From positions 13,294 through 77,293 of the forward strand of contig NZ_CP013482.1 in NCBI RefSeq assembly GCF_001465595.2: a stretch of 64,000 bases of DNA. The letters run 5' to 3'. Within the stretch, counting starts at the first letter, position 1; each line of letters starts with the position of its first letter. The notes below the pieces were generated by a model. It was given only the letters and a program-made list of their open reading frames with translations, was not told the origin of the DNA and made no database searches. The DNA comes from Pandoraea apista. GTDB taxonomy: Bacteria; Pseudomonadota; Gammaproteobacteria; Burkholderiales; Burkholderiaceae. Made by a program: the position numbers and the translations under genes. Positions 1 to 7,654 of this stretch are shown piece after piece.

Positions 1-154
1 ATAAAACGCGTCGTTTTTGATAGTTTCATCTCGATTTTTCTGTTGCATTGAGCGATCACTTCACGGCAGGAGGGCTTTAACCGTCGTCCGTGATATTTCG
101 TTACTTGCCTGGAGCCAACGGATCGTTATCAAAGACGAGCGTTTTTCCGAGTAG

Positions 155-316
155 TTAGCGCCCACGGTTCGCCAGAACATCCAGCAAATGTTGCCCCATG
201 ATGTCCGTCATCCAGGGGGCGAATATTAAATAAACGAACGTGGCGAATCCGAGCACAAATACTGCCGCTGCGAATCGCTTCGCAACAAACCAACGTCTCG
301 TCGTGACTTGTTCCAT
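155..316 (-). CDS. Small single-span membrane protein, 53 aa
   Basis: ATG at 316, stop at 155. The product starts MEQVTTRRWFVAKR and continues into one hydrophobic segment rich in Ala, Val, Phe and Leu at about residues 16-34, then a short polar tail ending LANRGR. A basic N-terminus before one membrane span suggests an inner-membrane protein. It lies 15 bases downstream of the lipoprotein gene, in the same direction, in a run of small envelope genes. The second copy has lost one A near 61402 and is frameshifted. No family recognised. Confidence 0.55.
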   Translation of the reverse strand: MEQVTTRRWFVAKRFAAAVFVLGFATFVYLIFAPWMTDIMGQHLLDVLANRGR

Positions 317-331
317 GTGATATTTCCGTAG

Positions 332-661
332 TTACGCCGACTTGTCGCAGGTGATGGTCTTGGCGAGCCAGCCATGTCGATTCGCGAGCGCACGCTTCAC
401 GAGTTCAACCGTGCACGCTCCCCCGCTGAAAGTCGTCTTGACGTGAGCAACCTCGCCCACAACTTCCGGCTCCTCGTTCACATGAACCGGATCGATTTTG
501 TACGCCTTCCCGACTGCCTCGGCGGCAGCAAATCGTGCTGCAAGCAACGATCCCGGTTGAGCGTGTTCGCCGCAAGCACTAAGCAGCGCAGAGGCGGCCA
601 AGTAGACGGTCCATTTCGTGACGGAGCCCATCCATTCGCGTCCGAGTTTTGGTGTGGTCAT
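332..661 (-). CDS. Putative small lipoprotein, 109 aa
   Basis: ATG at 661 is preceded by GGAG at a normal distance, which decides this start over a longer open frame. After a polar stretch of about 10 residues comes a hydrophobic signal segment (about 16-29) ending in the lipobox LSAC with Cys30. The mature part of about 80 residues has two further cysteines, in a GACTVELV segment and near the C-terminus, and could form a disulphide. Probably lipid-anchored in the periplasm. It lies 11 bases after the next small membrane gene. Function unknown. Copy B is frameshifted. Confidence 0.6.
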   Translation of the reverse strand: MTTPKLGREWMGSVTKWTVYLAASALLSACGEHAQPGSLLAARFAAAEAVGKAYKIDPVHVNEEPEVVGEVAHVKTTFSGGACTVELVKRALANRHGWLAKTITCDKSA

Positions 662-672
662 GTAATCTCCGA

Positions 673-861
673 TTAGTGGTTGTTGCACGCCACACGCTTC
701 TTCAGAAACGCCCAGAGGCCCCCCGCAAAGAGAAGGCAAATCACACCCAAAACAGCGAACCACCAATTGCTCTCGCCTTCCATTGCGCTCGCTAGCCTGT
801 CTCCCGCACGAACGAGGGTTGAAACCCCTCCCAGCAACATTGCTACGGCGGAATATTTCAT
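673..861 (-). CDS. Small membrane protein, 62 aa
   Basis: Starts MKYSAVAMLLGGVSTLVRAG and has a second hydrophobic segment (WWFAVLGVICLLFAGGLW) at about residues 33-51, so two short membrane spans are likely, with a basic tail (KKRVACNNH). It abuts the preceding gene exactly: stop at 862, start at 861. That implies translational coupling. Copy B carries two indels and is broken. No family recognised. Confidence 0.55.
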   Translation of the reverse strand: MKYSAVAMLLGGVSTLVRAGDRLASAMEGESNWWFAVLGVICLLFAGGLWAFLKKRVACNNH

Positions 862-1113
862 TTACTCGGCAAGGTCGTAGTCGGCACTGGTCGGCCAATT
901 AACGCCATCGAGGGCGCGAAGGGACTCTTGAATGCGGGCCTGCGCCTGGAGCAACTTGTCGCGCAACTCGTAAGGGTTGTGGTGAACTCCATAGCCGTTC
1001 TTTCTCACCGAACCTGACAAGGCGTTGTACGCAGCTTGCCAAGCCTTCTCGGCGGCGTCACAACCCTTCTCAGCCGCATTCAGCTTTGCCTTCGCTTGTT
1101 GCTTCGTAGTCAT
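862..1113 (-). CDS. Small Ala/Lys-rich protein, 83 aa
   Basis: ATG at 1113 with AAAGGA about 8 bases upstream. A TTG 18 bases further up is open but would place the ribosome site inside the gene. The first 35 residues (MTTKQQAKAKLNAAEKGCDA onward) look helical, rich in Ala, Lys and Glu. The later part is polar and ends DYDLAE. No signal peptide or membrane span, so probably cytoplasmic. Member of the small-gene run; function unknown. Confidence 0.5.
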   Translation of the reverse strand: MTTKQQAKAKLNAAEKGCDAAEKAWQAAYNALSGSVRKNGYGVHHNPYELRDKLLQAQARIQESLRALDGVNWPTSADYDLAE

Positions 1114-1155
1114 GTTCTGTCCTTTCGTCAATTCCGTCCGCGCCGACTTGGAAGG

Positions 1156-1629
1156 TCATTCATCGGCGGTCATCAGTGGAACCACCGCCGTGACGAACCC
1201 CATCATGCACGCGCCCAAGAGGCCAACAGGGAAAGTCACTGCGGTCATAGCCGCAAGCTTTGCCTGAATGTTGTCTCGACCGAGCGAATCCAGCATCGCC
1301 CATACCGCGCAATTCGCCGGCAACGCGACAACAAGAACAAGCAGCATGCACGAAATCGCGAAGCGAGATTGCCACACACCAGTCAGCTTTGTGGCGACAC
1401 AACCACTCCACACAGCTCCGAGAGAGGATGCCCAAACCATGAGAATCGCTGGCCACGCCGTTGAGTAACCTCCGGTCAAAAGTTCGTGCCATCCGTACCA
1501 CACCCACCCGAATACACTCCCTCCCTTGAGGGCCAATGCAACCAACAGGATGGCACCCGCGACGCCCAATGCAATGCTACGTCCGCAATCGACCATCGCT
1601 GCCCGTACAGTCTGAACATGGTTCACCAT
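1156..1629 (-). CDS. Polytopic membrane protein, 157 aa
   Basis: ATG at 1629 has AGAGG about 9 bases upstream. The alternative GTG nine bases further up overlaps that site. Hydrophobic segments lie at about residues 18-37, 50-75, 85-108 and 125-150, so about four membrane spans and almost no soluble domain. The gene sits between a 28-codon ORF and the 83 aa gene, all in one direction. Family not recognised. Copy B has four indels here and is not open. Confidence 0.55.
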   Translation of the reverse strand: MVNHVQTVRAAMVDCGRSIALGVAGAILLVALALKGGSVFGWVWYGWHELLTGGYSTAWPAILMVWASSLGAVWSGCVATKLTGVWQSRFAISCMLLVLVVALPANCAVWAMLDSLGRDNIQAKLAAMTAVTFPVGLLGACMMGFVTAVVPLMTADE

Positions 1630-1650
1630 CTTCTGCACCTCTCACTCATC

Positions 1651-1737
1651 TCAAGCCCAGCTAACCGCCGTACTGACGAGCCCGATGGCAAACGCCACGA
1701 GCGCGATGACAATGGCACCTAACGCAAAACCTCTCAT
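1651..1737 (-). CDS. Very small membrane peptide, 28 aa
   Basis: ATG at 1737 with AGAGAA about 9 bases upstream. The product MRGFALGAIVIALVAFAIGL plus eight more residues is essentially one hydrophobic helix ending SWA. The ORF is intact in both copies (62797-62883 in copy B), whereas most neighbours are broken there. Too short to prove coding. Confidence 0.4.
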   Translation of the reverse strand: MRGFALGAIVIALVAFAIGLVSTAVSWA

Positions 1738-1762
1738 GACTATTCTCTATTGGTGAAATGGG

Positions 1763-1882
1763 TTATTCGGCCGACAGGAGACCTAGCTTTATGAGGCGTG
1801 CTCGAATTGCCCCTCTGGTTCGACCGAACTGACTTCCAAGGGCGGTCAACCGGCCATTGCTATACGGGAGCGCAGCATTTTC
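1763..1882 (-). pseudogene. Open in-frame extension behind an amber codon
   Basis: Directly after the TAG that ends the 137 aa gene, the same frame stays open for 39 codons to a TAA at 1763. The translated extension contains FGRTRGAIRARLIKLGLL, which reads as a helix-turn-helix/SANT-like DNA-recognition tail of the type RTxGAIrxRLxkLGL. The upstream gene ends EDAKRLLAKYDR, which looks like the first helix of the same kind of domain. So the TAG seems to cut a domain in two. The TAG is present in both copies of the overlap. Confidence 0.5.
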
Positions 1883-2296
1883 CTACCGATCGTACTTCGC
1901 GAGAAGACGCTTAGCGTCCTCTTCGTCTCCGGGAATCGGCTGACCCGAGCCGAGCCGATCTTCAAGTGCGCGAGCGAGTGACCAGTCCGTTCCGCGATCG
2001 CCCTTGTCTTCCAGTTCGTGGTGCAGATACGCCAGTCGATTCGCAAGGCGAGTCGTACGGGCGAATTCAATTTCTTTCGCGAAATGCACACCGTCGGAGT
2101 GAGCAATGGAACCGCCTTCGGTCAACGCTACGGTGTTCGCCTCAGCCCCTTCGCTCGAGTCCGATACGATCAGGGCCAGCGCGTCCCCCTGGGGGAGGCT
2201 ACTCACAGAGATGTCCGTGTGCAGGCCAAGGGCTTTCAATTTCTGTGCTGCTTCACGGAGGATCCCCGTGGCGGCTTCGTTGTCGAAAATGCTCAT
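1883..2296 (-). CDS. Unknown acidic protein, 137 aa, possibly truncated
   Basis: ATG at 2296, product starting MSIFDNEAATGILREAAQKL. It is soluble and acidic without signal peptide. It ends at TAG in the middle of what looks like a C-terminal SANT/helix-turn-helix-like domain that continues in frame to 1763 (see the entry for 1763-1882). Either the protein has been truncated by a nonsense mutation, or the amber codon is read through. It is first in a gene run going towards 1. The full reading would be 177 codons. Confidence 0.55.
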   Translation of the reverse strand: MSIFDNEAATGILREAAQKLKALGLHTDISVSSLPQGDALALIVSDSSEGAEANTVALTEGGSIAHSDGVHFAKEIEFARTTRLANRLAYLHHELEDKGDRGTDWSLARALEDRLGSGQPIPGDEEDAKRLLAKYDR

Positions 2297-2343
2297 GTTT
2301 TGTCTTATCCTTTGTGCCGGTCAGTCCGGCGATTTTTTCCTGT

Positions 2344-2718
2344 TTAGCGTGCAGACGGATGCGCCGCGATGTCGGCAGACACTTCGGTCCACTCAACGAC
2401 GTACCCTGGAATCTTCCCAGCTTCGTCTCGGCTCTCAGGCTTGTAGACGTGCGTACCGTCCCTCAGCCTCTCCGCGTACATGCAGGCAGCAGCTCGCGTG
2501 CGAAGAGATCCGATCGACTGCCAATGCCCGCCCATCGCCAGTGGCCGGAACTCGTAGAATTGCGTCCTGCCTATCTCGCGCATCGGTACTTGGCAATGCC
2601 AAGCTCCGTCGAACCACTCCATTCTGACGATGTCGCTCTCCCACAGGCCGGGGACAGCTTTGCCGTCCGAGCCCTTAGAGCGCTTCAACGCGCGCATGGA
2701 TTCTGGTTGGATACGCAT
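2344..2718 (-). CDS. Unknown soluble protein, 124 aa
   Basis: ATG at 2718 has GGGGA about 6 bases upstream. A longer open frame to 2823 would overlap the well-supported gene ending at 2735. The product begins MRIQPESMRALKRSKGSDGK and has an aromatic-rich middle (RMEWFDGAWHCQV), with no signal or membrane segment. The gap to the preceding gene is 16 bases. No family recognised. Copy B has lost one C near 63671. Confidence 0.5.
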   Translation of the reverse strand: MRIQPESMRALKRSKGSDGKAVPGLWESDIVRMEWFDGAWHCQVPMREIGRTQFYEFRPLAMGGHWQSIGSLRTRAAACMYAERLRDGTHVYKPESRDEAGKIPGYVVEWTEVSADIAAHPSAR

Positions 2719-2734
2719 GAATTCCCCGATTCGT

Positions 2735-2965
2735 TTAGCTGGCGAAAAAGAACTCGCGAGCGCAGAGAGTGTCCAGCGACTCATCGAGTACCGCACTTGC
2801 CGCTTCGTGCGAGTGTCGGCCATTGGGCCAAACGGTGTCAGGACCGGCGAGAATGCCCTTGGCCCATTCGGCTTGCACGATTGCGTTTTGCAGTGCTTCT
2901 TCGTCGGGATACCACTTGCCGTCGAAACCGAGTGCTTTCACTTCACCGAAGTATCGCGTTTGCAT
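2735..2965 (-). CDS. Unknown small protein, 76 aa
   Basis: ATG at 2965 is preceded by GGAGAG about 6 bases upstream, the best ribosome site in this cluster. The product starts MQTRYFGEVKALGFDGKWYP and is soluble, with a Trp/Gly-rich N-terminal half and an acidic middle. It is the first gene after the 3023-3045 palindrome and could be controlled from it. Function unknown. Copy B ends inside this gene at 64000. Confidence 0.5.
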   Translation of the reverse strand: MQTRYFGEVKALGFDGKWYPDEEALQNAIVQAEWAKGILAGPDTVWPNGRHSHEAASAVLDESLDTLCAREFFFAS

Positions 2966-3022
2966 TGCCGCTCTCCTTCTCCGTTGAGACGACGCTGGGA
3001 TTACTGCGCTATGTCGCTCATA

Positions 3023-3045
3023 ATATACCCCCATTGGGGGTATAT
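3023..3045. promoter_or_regulatory. Perfect palindrome with C5/G5 core
   Basis: Arms ATATACCCCC and GGGGGTATAT are perfect over 10 bases around the loop ATT. It lies between the helix-turn-helix gene (stop at 3045) and the start of the 76 aa gene at 2965. There is no T-run after it in either direction, so an operator fits better than a terminator. C-run/G-run palindromes flanked by AT are typical of CsoR/RcnR/FrmR-family operators, but no such regulator is encoded in the window. Confidence 0.45.
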
Positions 3046-3269
3046 CAAGGTGTTTTTGTGCTCCAAAGCAAAATCTCTCGGATGTATGCCCAAACCACAT
3101 CTGGCATCGCCCGGAAGTCACTGGTATTGGCAGGGGCGAGCCACTTGTCGAGGGTCTTGTCAGGCACGCTGATGCGCTTCGCGAACGCGGCGCGCGTCAT
3201 GCCGAGTTCGCTCATCGCTTCCCGCAGAAACTCTTGCTGAGCTTGTGTGGTGGCTTTTTTCACTCCCAT
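3045..3269 (-). CDS. Helix-turn-helix regulator, 74 aa
   Basis: ATG at 3269 overlaps the stop of the recombinase gene (ATGA), with GGAG at the usual distance. The segment MTRAAFAKRISVPDKTLDKW reads as an XRE-like helix-turn-helix: a turn after AKRIS and a recognition helix at DKTLDKW. Such small proteins are DNA-binding regulators. Coupling to the recombinase upstream and the palindrome immediately downstream suggest local control. Target unproven. Confidence 0.6.
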   Translation of the reverse strand: MGVKKATTQAQQEFLREAMSELGMTRAAFAKRISVPDKTLDKWLAPANTSDFRAMPDVVWAYIREILLWSTKTP

Positions 3270-3928
3270 CAAATCACTCCACTTACGATCGAAGCCATAC
3301 GCACAGGATCGCTTTCGACCATTTTTTTAACGGCACTCAAACTCGAAACTCCAATCAGTTCCTGAATCAGCTTTAGGCTCCGCCCTTCCCTATGAAGGCG
3401 AACCGCAAAGGTGCGGCGCGCTGCGCTTGCGTTGCCATTAGCGATGCCCGCCTGGTGGTGCAAACGGCGGTAGATCTCAGTCAGCGACTCACACGAATAG
3501 CTGACCACGCCATTTGGACTCACGCGCTTGGTGAAGGTAAAGGGCGCCCCGTCGCTGGCCAAAAAGAGTGGGCTCTGCGGATCGAGCCCACGATACGCTG
3601 CACGTAGAATCGTTACGCCTTGACGTGTCTCCTTTCGGTGAGCGAGATAGGCGTCAATGACCTCGCGGACTTTCGGACTGGAGAAGAACAGCGGCCTTGC
3701 TTTCCCATTGAAAGCGATCTCAGCCCGAACGGTTGAATGCACCCTGACTTCACCATTCTCGAGAAGGTAGTCCTCTACGGTCAGCTTGGCTGTTTCGTTG
3801 GGTGCGAGCCCGGTCCCGTACGCGATGAGCAGCAACGCGACGTCGCGCTCCTTGGCATGGCCAGTGACAGCGGCGACCTTTCGCGCGTGCCGAATCTGAT
3901 GTTCTTCAATAACGGCGGCTTTTGCCAT
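3269..3928 (-). CDS. Tyrosine-recombinase-fold protein, catalytic residues degenerate, 219 aa
   Basis: The protein has the order of a phage-integrase catalytic domain: YGTGLAPNETAKLTVEDY where the first catalytic Arg is expected (normally TGLRxxE), AARRTFAVRLHREG where the HxLR box is expected, and LIGVSSLSAVKKM where the box before the catalytic Tyr is expected. The first Arg is replaced, the box-II His is Ala, and no Tyr follows the last box. Fold recognition is fair, activity doubtful. The N-terminal core-binding domain is nearly absent. I chose ATG at 3928; a GTG at 3940 is possible. The gene overlaps the downstream regulator by ATGA. Confidence 0.6.
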   Translation of the reverse strand: MAKAAVIEEHQIRHARKVAAVTGHAKERDVALLLIAYGTGLAPNETAKLTVEDYLLENGEVRVHSTVRAEIAFNGKARPLFFSSPKVREVIDAYLAHRKETRQGVTILRAAYRGLDPQSPLFLASDGAPFTFTKRVSPNGVVSYSCESLTEIYRRLHHQAGIANGNASAARRTFAVRLHREGRSLKLIQELIGVSSLSAVKKMVESDPVRMASIVSGVI

Positions 3929-4040
3929 CCTGTAATGCACTCCGGATGAGTTGTATTACGAGGAAGTATGTGAGGCGCGATCGTAAAACGCAAGCTGAGG
4001 ACGCGCCATTTCTACCGTCCTCGGAAAATCGCGCCGGCAC

Positions 4041-4068
4041 AAAAAAGGGGCCGAACGCTGTCGGCCCC
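4041..4068 (-). terminator. Rho-independent terminator after traC
   Basis: Stem GGGGCCGA/TCGGCCCC with a six-base loop, followed on the minus strand by six T (plus-strand A-run 4041-4046). It lies 29 bases beyond the traC stop and would end the traJ-to-traC transcript. 3929-4040 shows no gene. Confidence 0.8.
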
Positions 4069-4096
4069 TTGTTAATGCTGCGAGGTTGATCAGGCG

Positions 4097-7000
4097 TTAC
4101 ATCTTAATCCCTCGTGCTTTCTTAACCCCCTGGTTGTTTTCTTGCTGACGCTCGGCAACCGCGCGCTCAATGACTGGTCGCAACTGACGTCGCACTCCAT
4201 CGCGGCCTGCCTCGCTTCGCATAGCGAGATCGTTCCAATCGGTGAATTTCTTCATCCCGTCGATCGCACGCCGCTGCTCCGTCGAAAGATTGGTTTTAAC
4301 GTCATCCAGCGTTTTTCCGCTCATAAGGACGTAACCGTCTTCCGCATCCAGCCGACGTTTGTGTTCACGCCATGACTCGGGTGTCACTGGCGGAATCCCT
4401 TCGGGGTACTTCGCCTCTGCGTCAGGGAAGATCGGGAACAATACGGTCCCGCCTACTTCTTCGGCTGCGGCCAACGCCTTTTCTCTGCCAGGGTTCTTGC
4501 CGACTGTCATCGTCACGTGTCGATCGTCGTCGCCGGCGAATAAAATTGGCGTGTCGGGAAACTTGGCTTTCAGCGCCTTAGCGACGGGTGCGAGGTTGCC
4601 AGCGTCAAACGCTGAGATCGATTGAACACCCAGACCCGCAAGCTCCCTGTCTACGGTGTCCATCGTCGCGTAGCCCTCGCCTATCACGAACGCTTTCGCT
4701 TTCGCCAGGGATGCGTAACCGTTTAGCGCGTGAAAGCAGCCCTCCTTTCTCGAATCCGATACGAACAGCTTCTCGCCCTTCGGATTAATCGACTGCATCG
4801 TCCATACCTTGCCATCTACGTCGTACGCGGGGACATAGGTTGTCCCGCTGGAGTCTTTCAAGACAAATTCACGCGCAAGCGCGCCTTTTGCTTCCAAGTA
4901 CGGCGTGGCCGTCGTTATCGGTGTCAGCTTGCCAATTCGCTCTGAGACCTTCGACGCTGTCAGCTCGTAAGCCGCTTGGCGCTCGGCCTCAAATTCTTTT
5001 CGCCGTTGTTCGGCCTCTGCCAAGACCGCAGCCAACTCAGCGCCATCAAAGCTATAACCCTTCGCCTTCCATTTGGCCTGCGCTCCGGTACGATTGTTCA
5101 TCGCGAATCCTGCCGGCCGCGTTCCCTCAAGGTGGCCGACATAGAAAATCGAGCGGTCTGCGGATCCAGGCTTATCGTCCGTGGCACGCACCCTGTGCTT
5201 CTTCCCATCCATCAAAGGGTGGAACCCCTTGATTTTCGGGTCGTACTCGGACAAATCGGCGTCCATGCTGCGGAGAAAGTCCGAAAACTCCTCCCGAGGA
5301 TCCTTCGCCGGCCCCTGCTCAAGCGGCACATTTTCTGGCTTCCACCGCGCGAGCTTCGATACGTCAGCCCCAGAGCCGACGTACCAGGAACCGGCCCGCT
5401 TATCCCACTTCGCGCCGGCCGCACGAGCCTCCTCGCGGTCGTCATACGGCACAGCCAGGTAGACGCGATGGTTTTGGTCTGGCGTGCGAGAAGGCTGTTG
5501 CGATGGTTGCTGCGCGGCACCTTCGGCTGCTCCTGCGGCTGGAATCCACTTGGAAAACGCATTAGCGTCAACGCCAGGGGGCACGTACCACGATGACGCG
5601 CCTCTGTCCCACTTGGCTCCCAGCGCCTTCGCTTCGTTCTTCTGTTTGTACGGTACGTCCAGGTACGTCAACCCTTCGCGTTGGGGAGTAGCGTCGGGCG
5701 TAGGTACGTCGCCATCACTCAGGCTCGCTATGGCCTGTGCCTCCTGTGCTTCACGCACGAAACCCGGAATCTTGCCCACACGGTCGGCCAGCATCTGCGC
5801 TTCGTCCTGAGATGCCACATCCGCGATCCAGGTGTGCGTGCCGTCAGAGTCCTGGGCATAGACGCCCCAAAATTCCGGCGCGTCACCCTCGCCAGCCGCC
5901 CTTACGAAGCGCTCACCATCGTCTTCAACTTCGACGCAGCCTTGCACCTGCAATCGGCCGGTCCAACCCGCCGGCAACGCTACACCAATGCTGTCCTTGG
6001 AGACGGTCTCAAAATCGGCGTCTGCAAGCTGGCCGGCGTCGAACTGCTGATACGCTCCAGCAACTTTGCGCAGCGCATCCTCGCTGATGTTCACATCGCC
6101 ATCAAACGCCTTCACGATCTCCTCCTTGTCAGGGTCAATGCCCATCATCTGCACGCCTTGTTTCGGCGACACTTCTTCAACCGGCTCCTGCCCTGACGTC
6201 AAATCTTGAGCGATCTCTTGCTTCTGCTCCAACCCCAGGATGTATTCCTGGATTTTCTCGGCATCGGCTGCTGCGCGGAAAATCTCCATCGAATCGTCTC
6301 GCAAGACCTTTATCCACGACTTCACATACGCGGCGTGCTGCCCCGGATCGTAGCCGATGCCCAACTCATCGCCCAGGATCATGCTCGCGATTTCGGCGCG
6401 CAACTCCTCTTTGGCGTATCCCTCGCTGCCGAACGGATGCGCGAGATCCCGGCCCAAGCGCGACTCATGCCCCGTCCAGTGCCCCAATTCATGCAATGCG
6501 GTCGCGTAATACCCGGCCGGTTCAGCAAACCGCGACTTATCTGGCATGTGAATGTCGTCACTGGACGGCCTGTAGAACGCGCCATTGCCTCCGTGATGAA
6601 TCCGGGCGCCGGATGCTTTCAAGACCCGCTCGGCCCGCTGTAGGGCCGGAGAATCGCCCTCATGATCGCCCCCGAGGCTGGGCACCTTCGTCACGCGGTC
6701 CATCTCGGGCATTCCGTCGATCTGTTCCCCATTGAACACGACCGCTGTGAAAACGCGCGGCCGTTCAAGCTTCACCTGCACCTTGACTGGCTCGCCGGCT
6801 TGGTCGCGAACGATTTCGCCTTTTGCGTCACGTTTGACTTCTTCGTCCGAGAACTTCCAATACTGGATCGGCGTACCGCGCTCCCCGCGACGGACTTGCG
6901 CACCGACCGACGTAGCCTGCTTGTACGTAAGCCATCGCGTATCGCTTCGCCCTTGAGCCATCAAGAACATCGCGTTGATACCTCGATAGCGCTTTCCGGT

Positions 7001-7138
7001 TGTTGGGTTGTGCGGAAGAAATGTCGACGGCTCGCCCGGCGACCAAGGGCGCTGCCAGGGGGCCACGCCGCGCTCAAGCTGGGCGATCAACGTTTCCGCG
7101 ACCTGCTCGTGGAACGGACGTTTCTTCGGTTCAGTCAT
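4097..7138 (-). CDS. traC: TraC-type primase with ArdC antirestriction N-domain, 1013 aa
   Basis: ATG at 7138, overlapping the preceding gene by eight bases; a longer open frame to 7183 lacks a ribosome site. Residues 1-290 are ArdC-like, a ssDNA-binding antirestriction domain (start MTEPKKRPFHEQVAETLIAQ). They contain the zinc-metallopeptidase motif HELGH at 216-220. Two small repeats of about 45 residues near the middle each contain GAKWD and SWYV (DUF5710-like). The C-terminal part is the primase/Toprim region with GEGYAT, the conserved TraC motif, and LFAGDDD. In RP4, TraC primes the transferred strand and enters the recipient with it. Last gene of the Tra1-like operon. Confidence 0.88.
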   Translation of the reverse strand: MTEPKKRPFHEQVAETLIAQLERGVAPWQRPWSPGEPSTFLPHNPTTGKRYRGINAMFLMAQGRSDTRWLTYKQATSVGAQVRRGERGTPIQYWKFSDEEVKRDAKGEIVRDQAGEPVKVQVKLERPRVFTAVVFNGEQIDGMPEMDRVTKVPSLGGDHEGDSPALQRAERVLKASGARIHHGGNGAFYRPSSDDIHMPDKSRFAEPAGYYATALHELGHWTGHESRLGRDLAHPFGSEGYAKEELRAEIASMILGDELGIGYDPGQHAAYVKSWIKVLRDDSMEIFRAAADAEKIQEYILGLEQKQEIAQDLTSGQEPVEEVSPKQGVQMMGIDPDKEEIVKAFDGDVNISEDALRKVAGAYQQFDAGQLADADFETVSKDSIGVALPAGWTGRLQVQGCVEVEDDGERFVRAAGEGDAPEFWGVYAQDSDGTHTWIADVASQDEAQMLADRVGKIPGFVREAQEAQAIASLSDGDVPTPDATPQREGLTYLDVPYKQKNEAKALGAKWDRGASSWYVPPGVDANAFSKWIPAAGAAEGAAQQPSQQPSRTPDQNHRVYLAVPYDDREEARAAGAKWDKRAGSWYVGSGADVSKLARWKPENVPLEQGPAKDPREEFSDFLRSMDADLSEYDPKIKGFHPLMDGKKHRVRATDDKPGSADRSIFYVGHLEGTRPAGFAMNNRTGAQAKWKAKGYSFDGAELAAVLAEAEQRRKEFEAERQAAYELTASKVSERIGKLTPITTATPYLEAKGALAREFVLKDSSGTTYVPAYDVDGKVWTMQSINPKGEKLFVSDSRKEGCFHALNGYASLAKAKAFVIGEGYATMDTVDRELAGLGVQSISAFDAGNLAPVAKALKAKFPDTPILFAGDDDRHVTMTVGKNPGREKALAAAEEVGGTVLFPIFPDAEAKYPEGIPPVTPESWREHKRRLDAEDGYVLMSGKTLDDVKTNLSTEQRRAIDGMKKFTDWNDLAMRSEAGRDGVRRQLRPVIERAVAERQQENNQGVKKARGIKM

Positions 7139-7652
7139 GGCGGCCCCCTTCGAGTTCGACGAAGCCCGCGCGGCCGGAATCATAGGCGTCCTCGACCCAA
7201 GCGAAGTGGAATACCTTGGCGTTGGCTACGGTCAGCAGGCGGGCGCGCAATCCCGCGAACGACAACGGCAGCGTTCGGATAACTCCAGACAGGGAGATAG
7301 GCGTGATCGAGCTGCCCACGGGTAGCTGCGTGGCCGCGTGGCTCAAAGCGATGGCGAACCACGGCACCAGGTCACTGTTCGGTCCAGCAATGCGACGTGC
7401 GACGGCAGCTTCGGTGAGGTGGTCGGGATCCGCCAGCAGCACAACCAGGTCGACGACCGTATCGAGCGCGTCGGAATCCGACAACGCGTCTTCGTGGAAC
7501 GCCCCCGCATGCTCCGCTTCAATCGGGTCAAATTCCGCTTGCACGCCGGGTTGATAGGCGTCGGTCAGCTTGTCCGACACGGCGGACGATCTGACCCAGG
7601 GGCGAACGCTGGCGCCCTCATCCAGAGACGCGAATTGGTCAATTGAGTGCAT
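7131..7652 (-). CDS. Unknown protein in the traD position, 173 aa
   Basis: ATG at 7652 has AAGGAG eight bases upstream; that ribosome site lies within the last codons of the topoisomerase gene, so translation is coupled. The product (MHSIDQFASLDEGASVRPWV onward) is acidic in its first half, with LDTVVDLVVLLADPDHL, and hydrophobic-mixed later. RP4 has traD between traE and traC, and this gene has that position. I see no sequence motif proving homology. Confidence 0.55.
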   Translation of the reverse strand: MHSIDQFASLDEGASVRPWVRSSAVSDKLTDAYQPGVQAEFDPIEAEHAGAFHEDALSDSDALDTVVDLVVLLADPDHLTEAAVARRIAGPNSDLVPWFAIALSHAATQLPVGSSITPISLSGVIRTLPLSFAGLRARLLTVANAKVFHFAWVEDAYDSGRAGFVELEGGRHD

Positions 7653-7654
7653 TG

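Larger units (their letters stand above)
1..2857. repeat. Terminal overlap, copy A (better-quality copy)
   Basis: The same stretch recurs at 61146-64000. By eye I count 14 single-base indels, most in short homopolymers, plus one substitution, with a net loss of two bases in the second copy. Small genes here are open in copy A and mostly broken in copy B, so I treat copy A as correct. Bases 1-29 are the first codons of the gene that ends at 60806. The pattern is that of a circular molecule assembled as a linear contig with unmerged ends, not of a biological duplication. Bases 30-154 hold no gene that I can see. Confidence 0.93.

Noticed and set aside
1966..3240. A 424-codon plus-strand open frame across the first 3 kb
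   Set aside because: It runs antisense to several small genes with good ribosome sites, is Arg/Ser/Pro-rich like a shadow frame, and is broken by indels in copy B.
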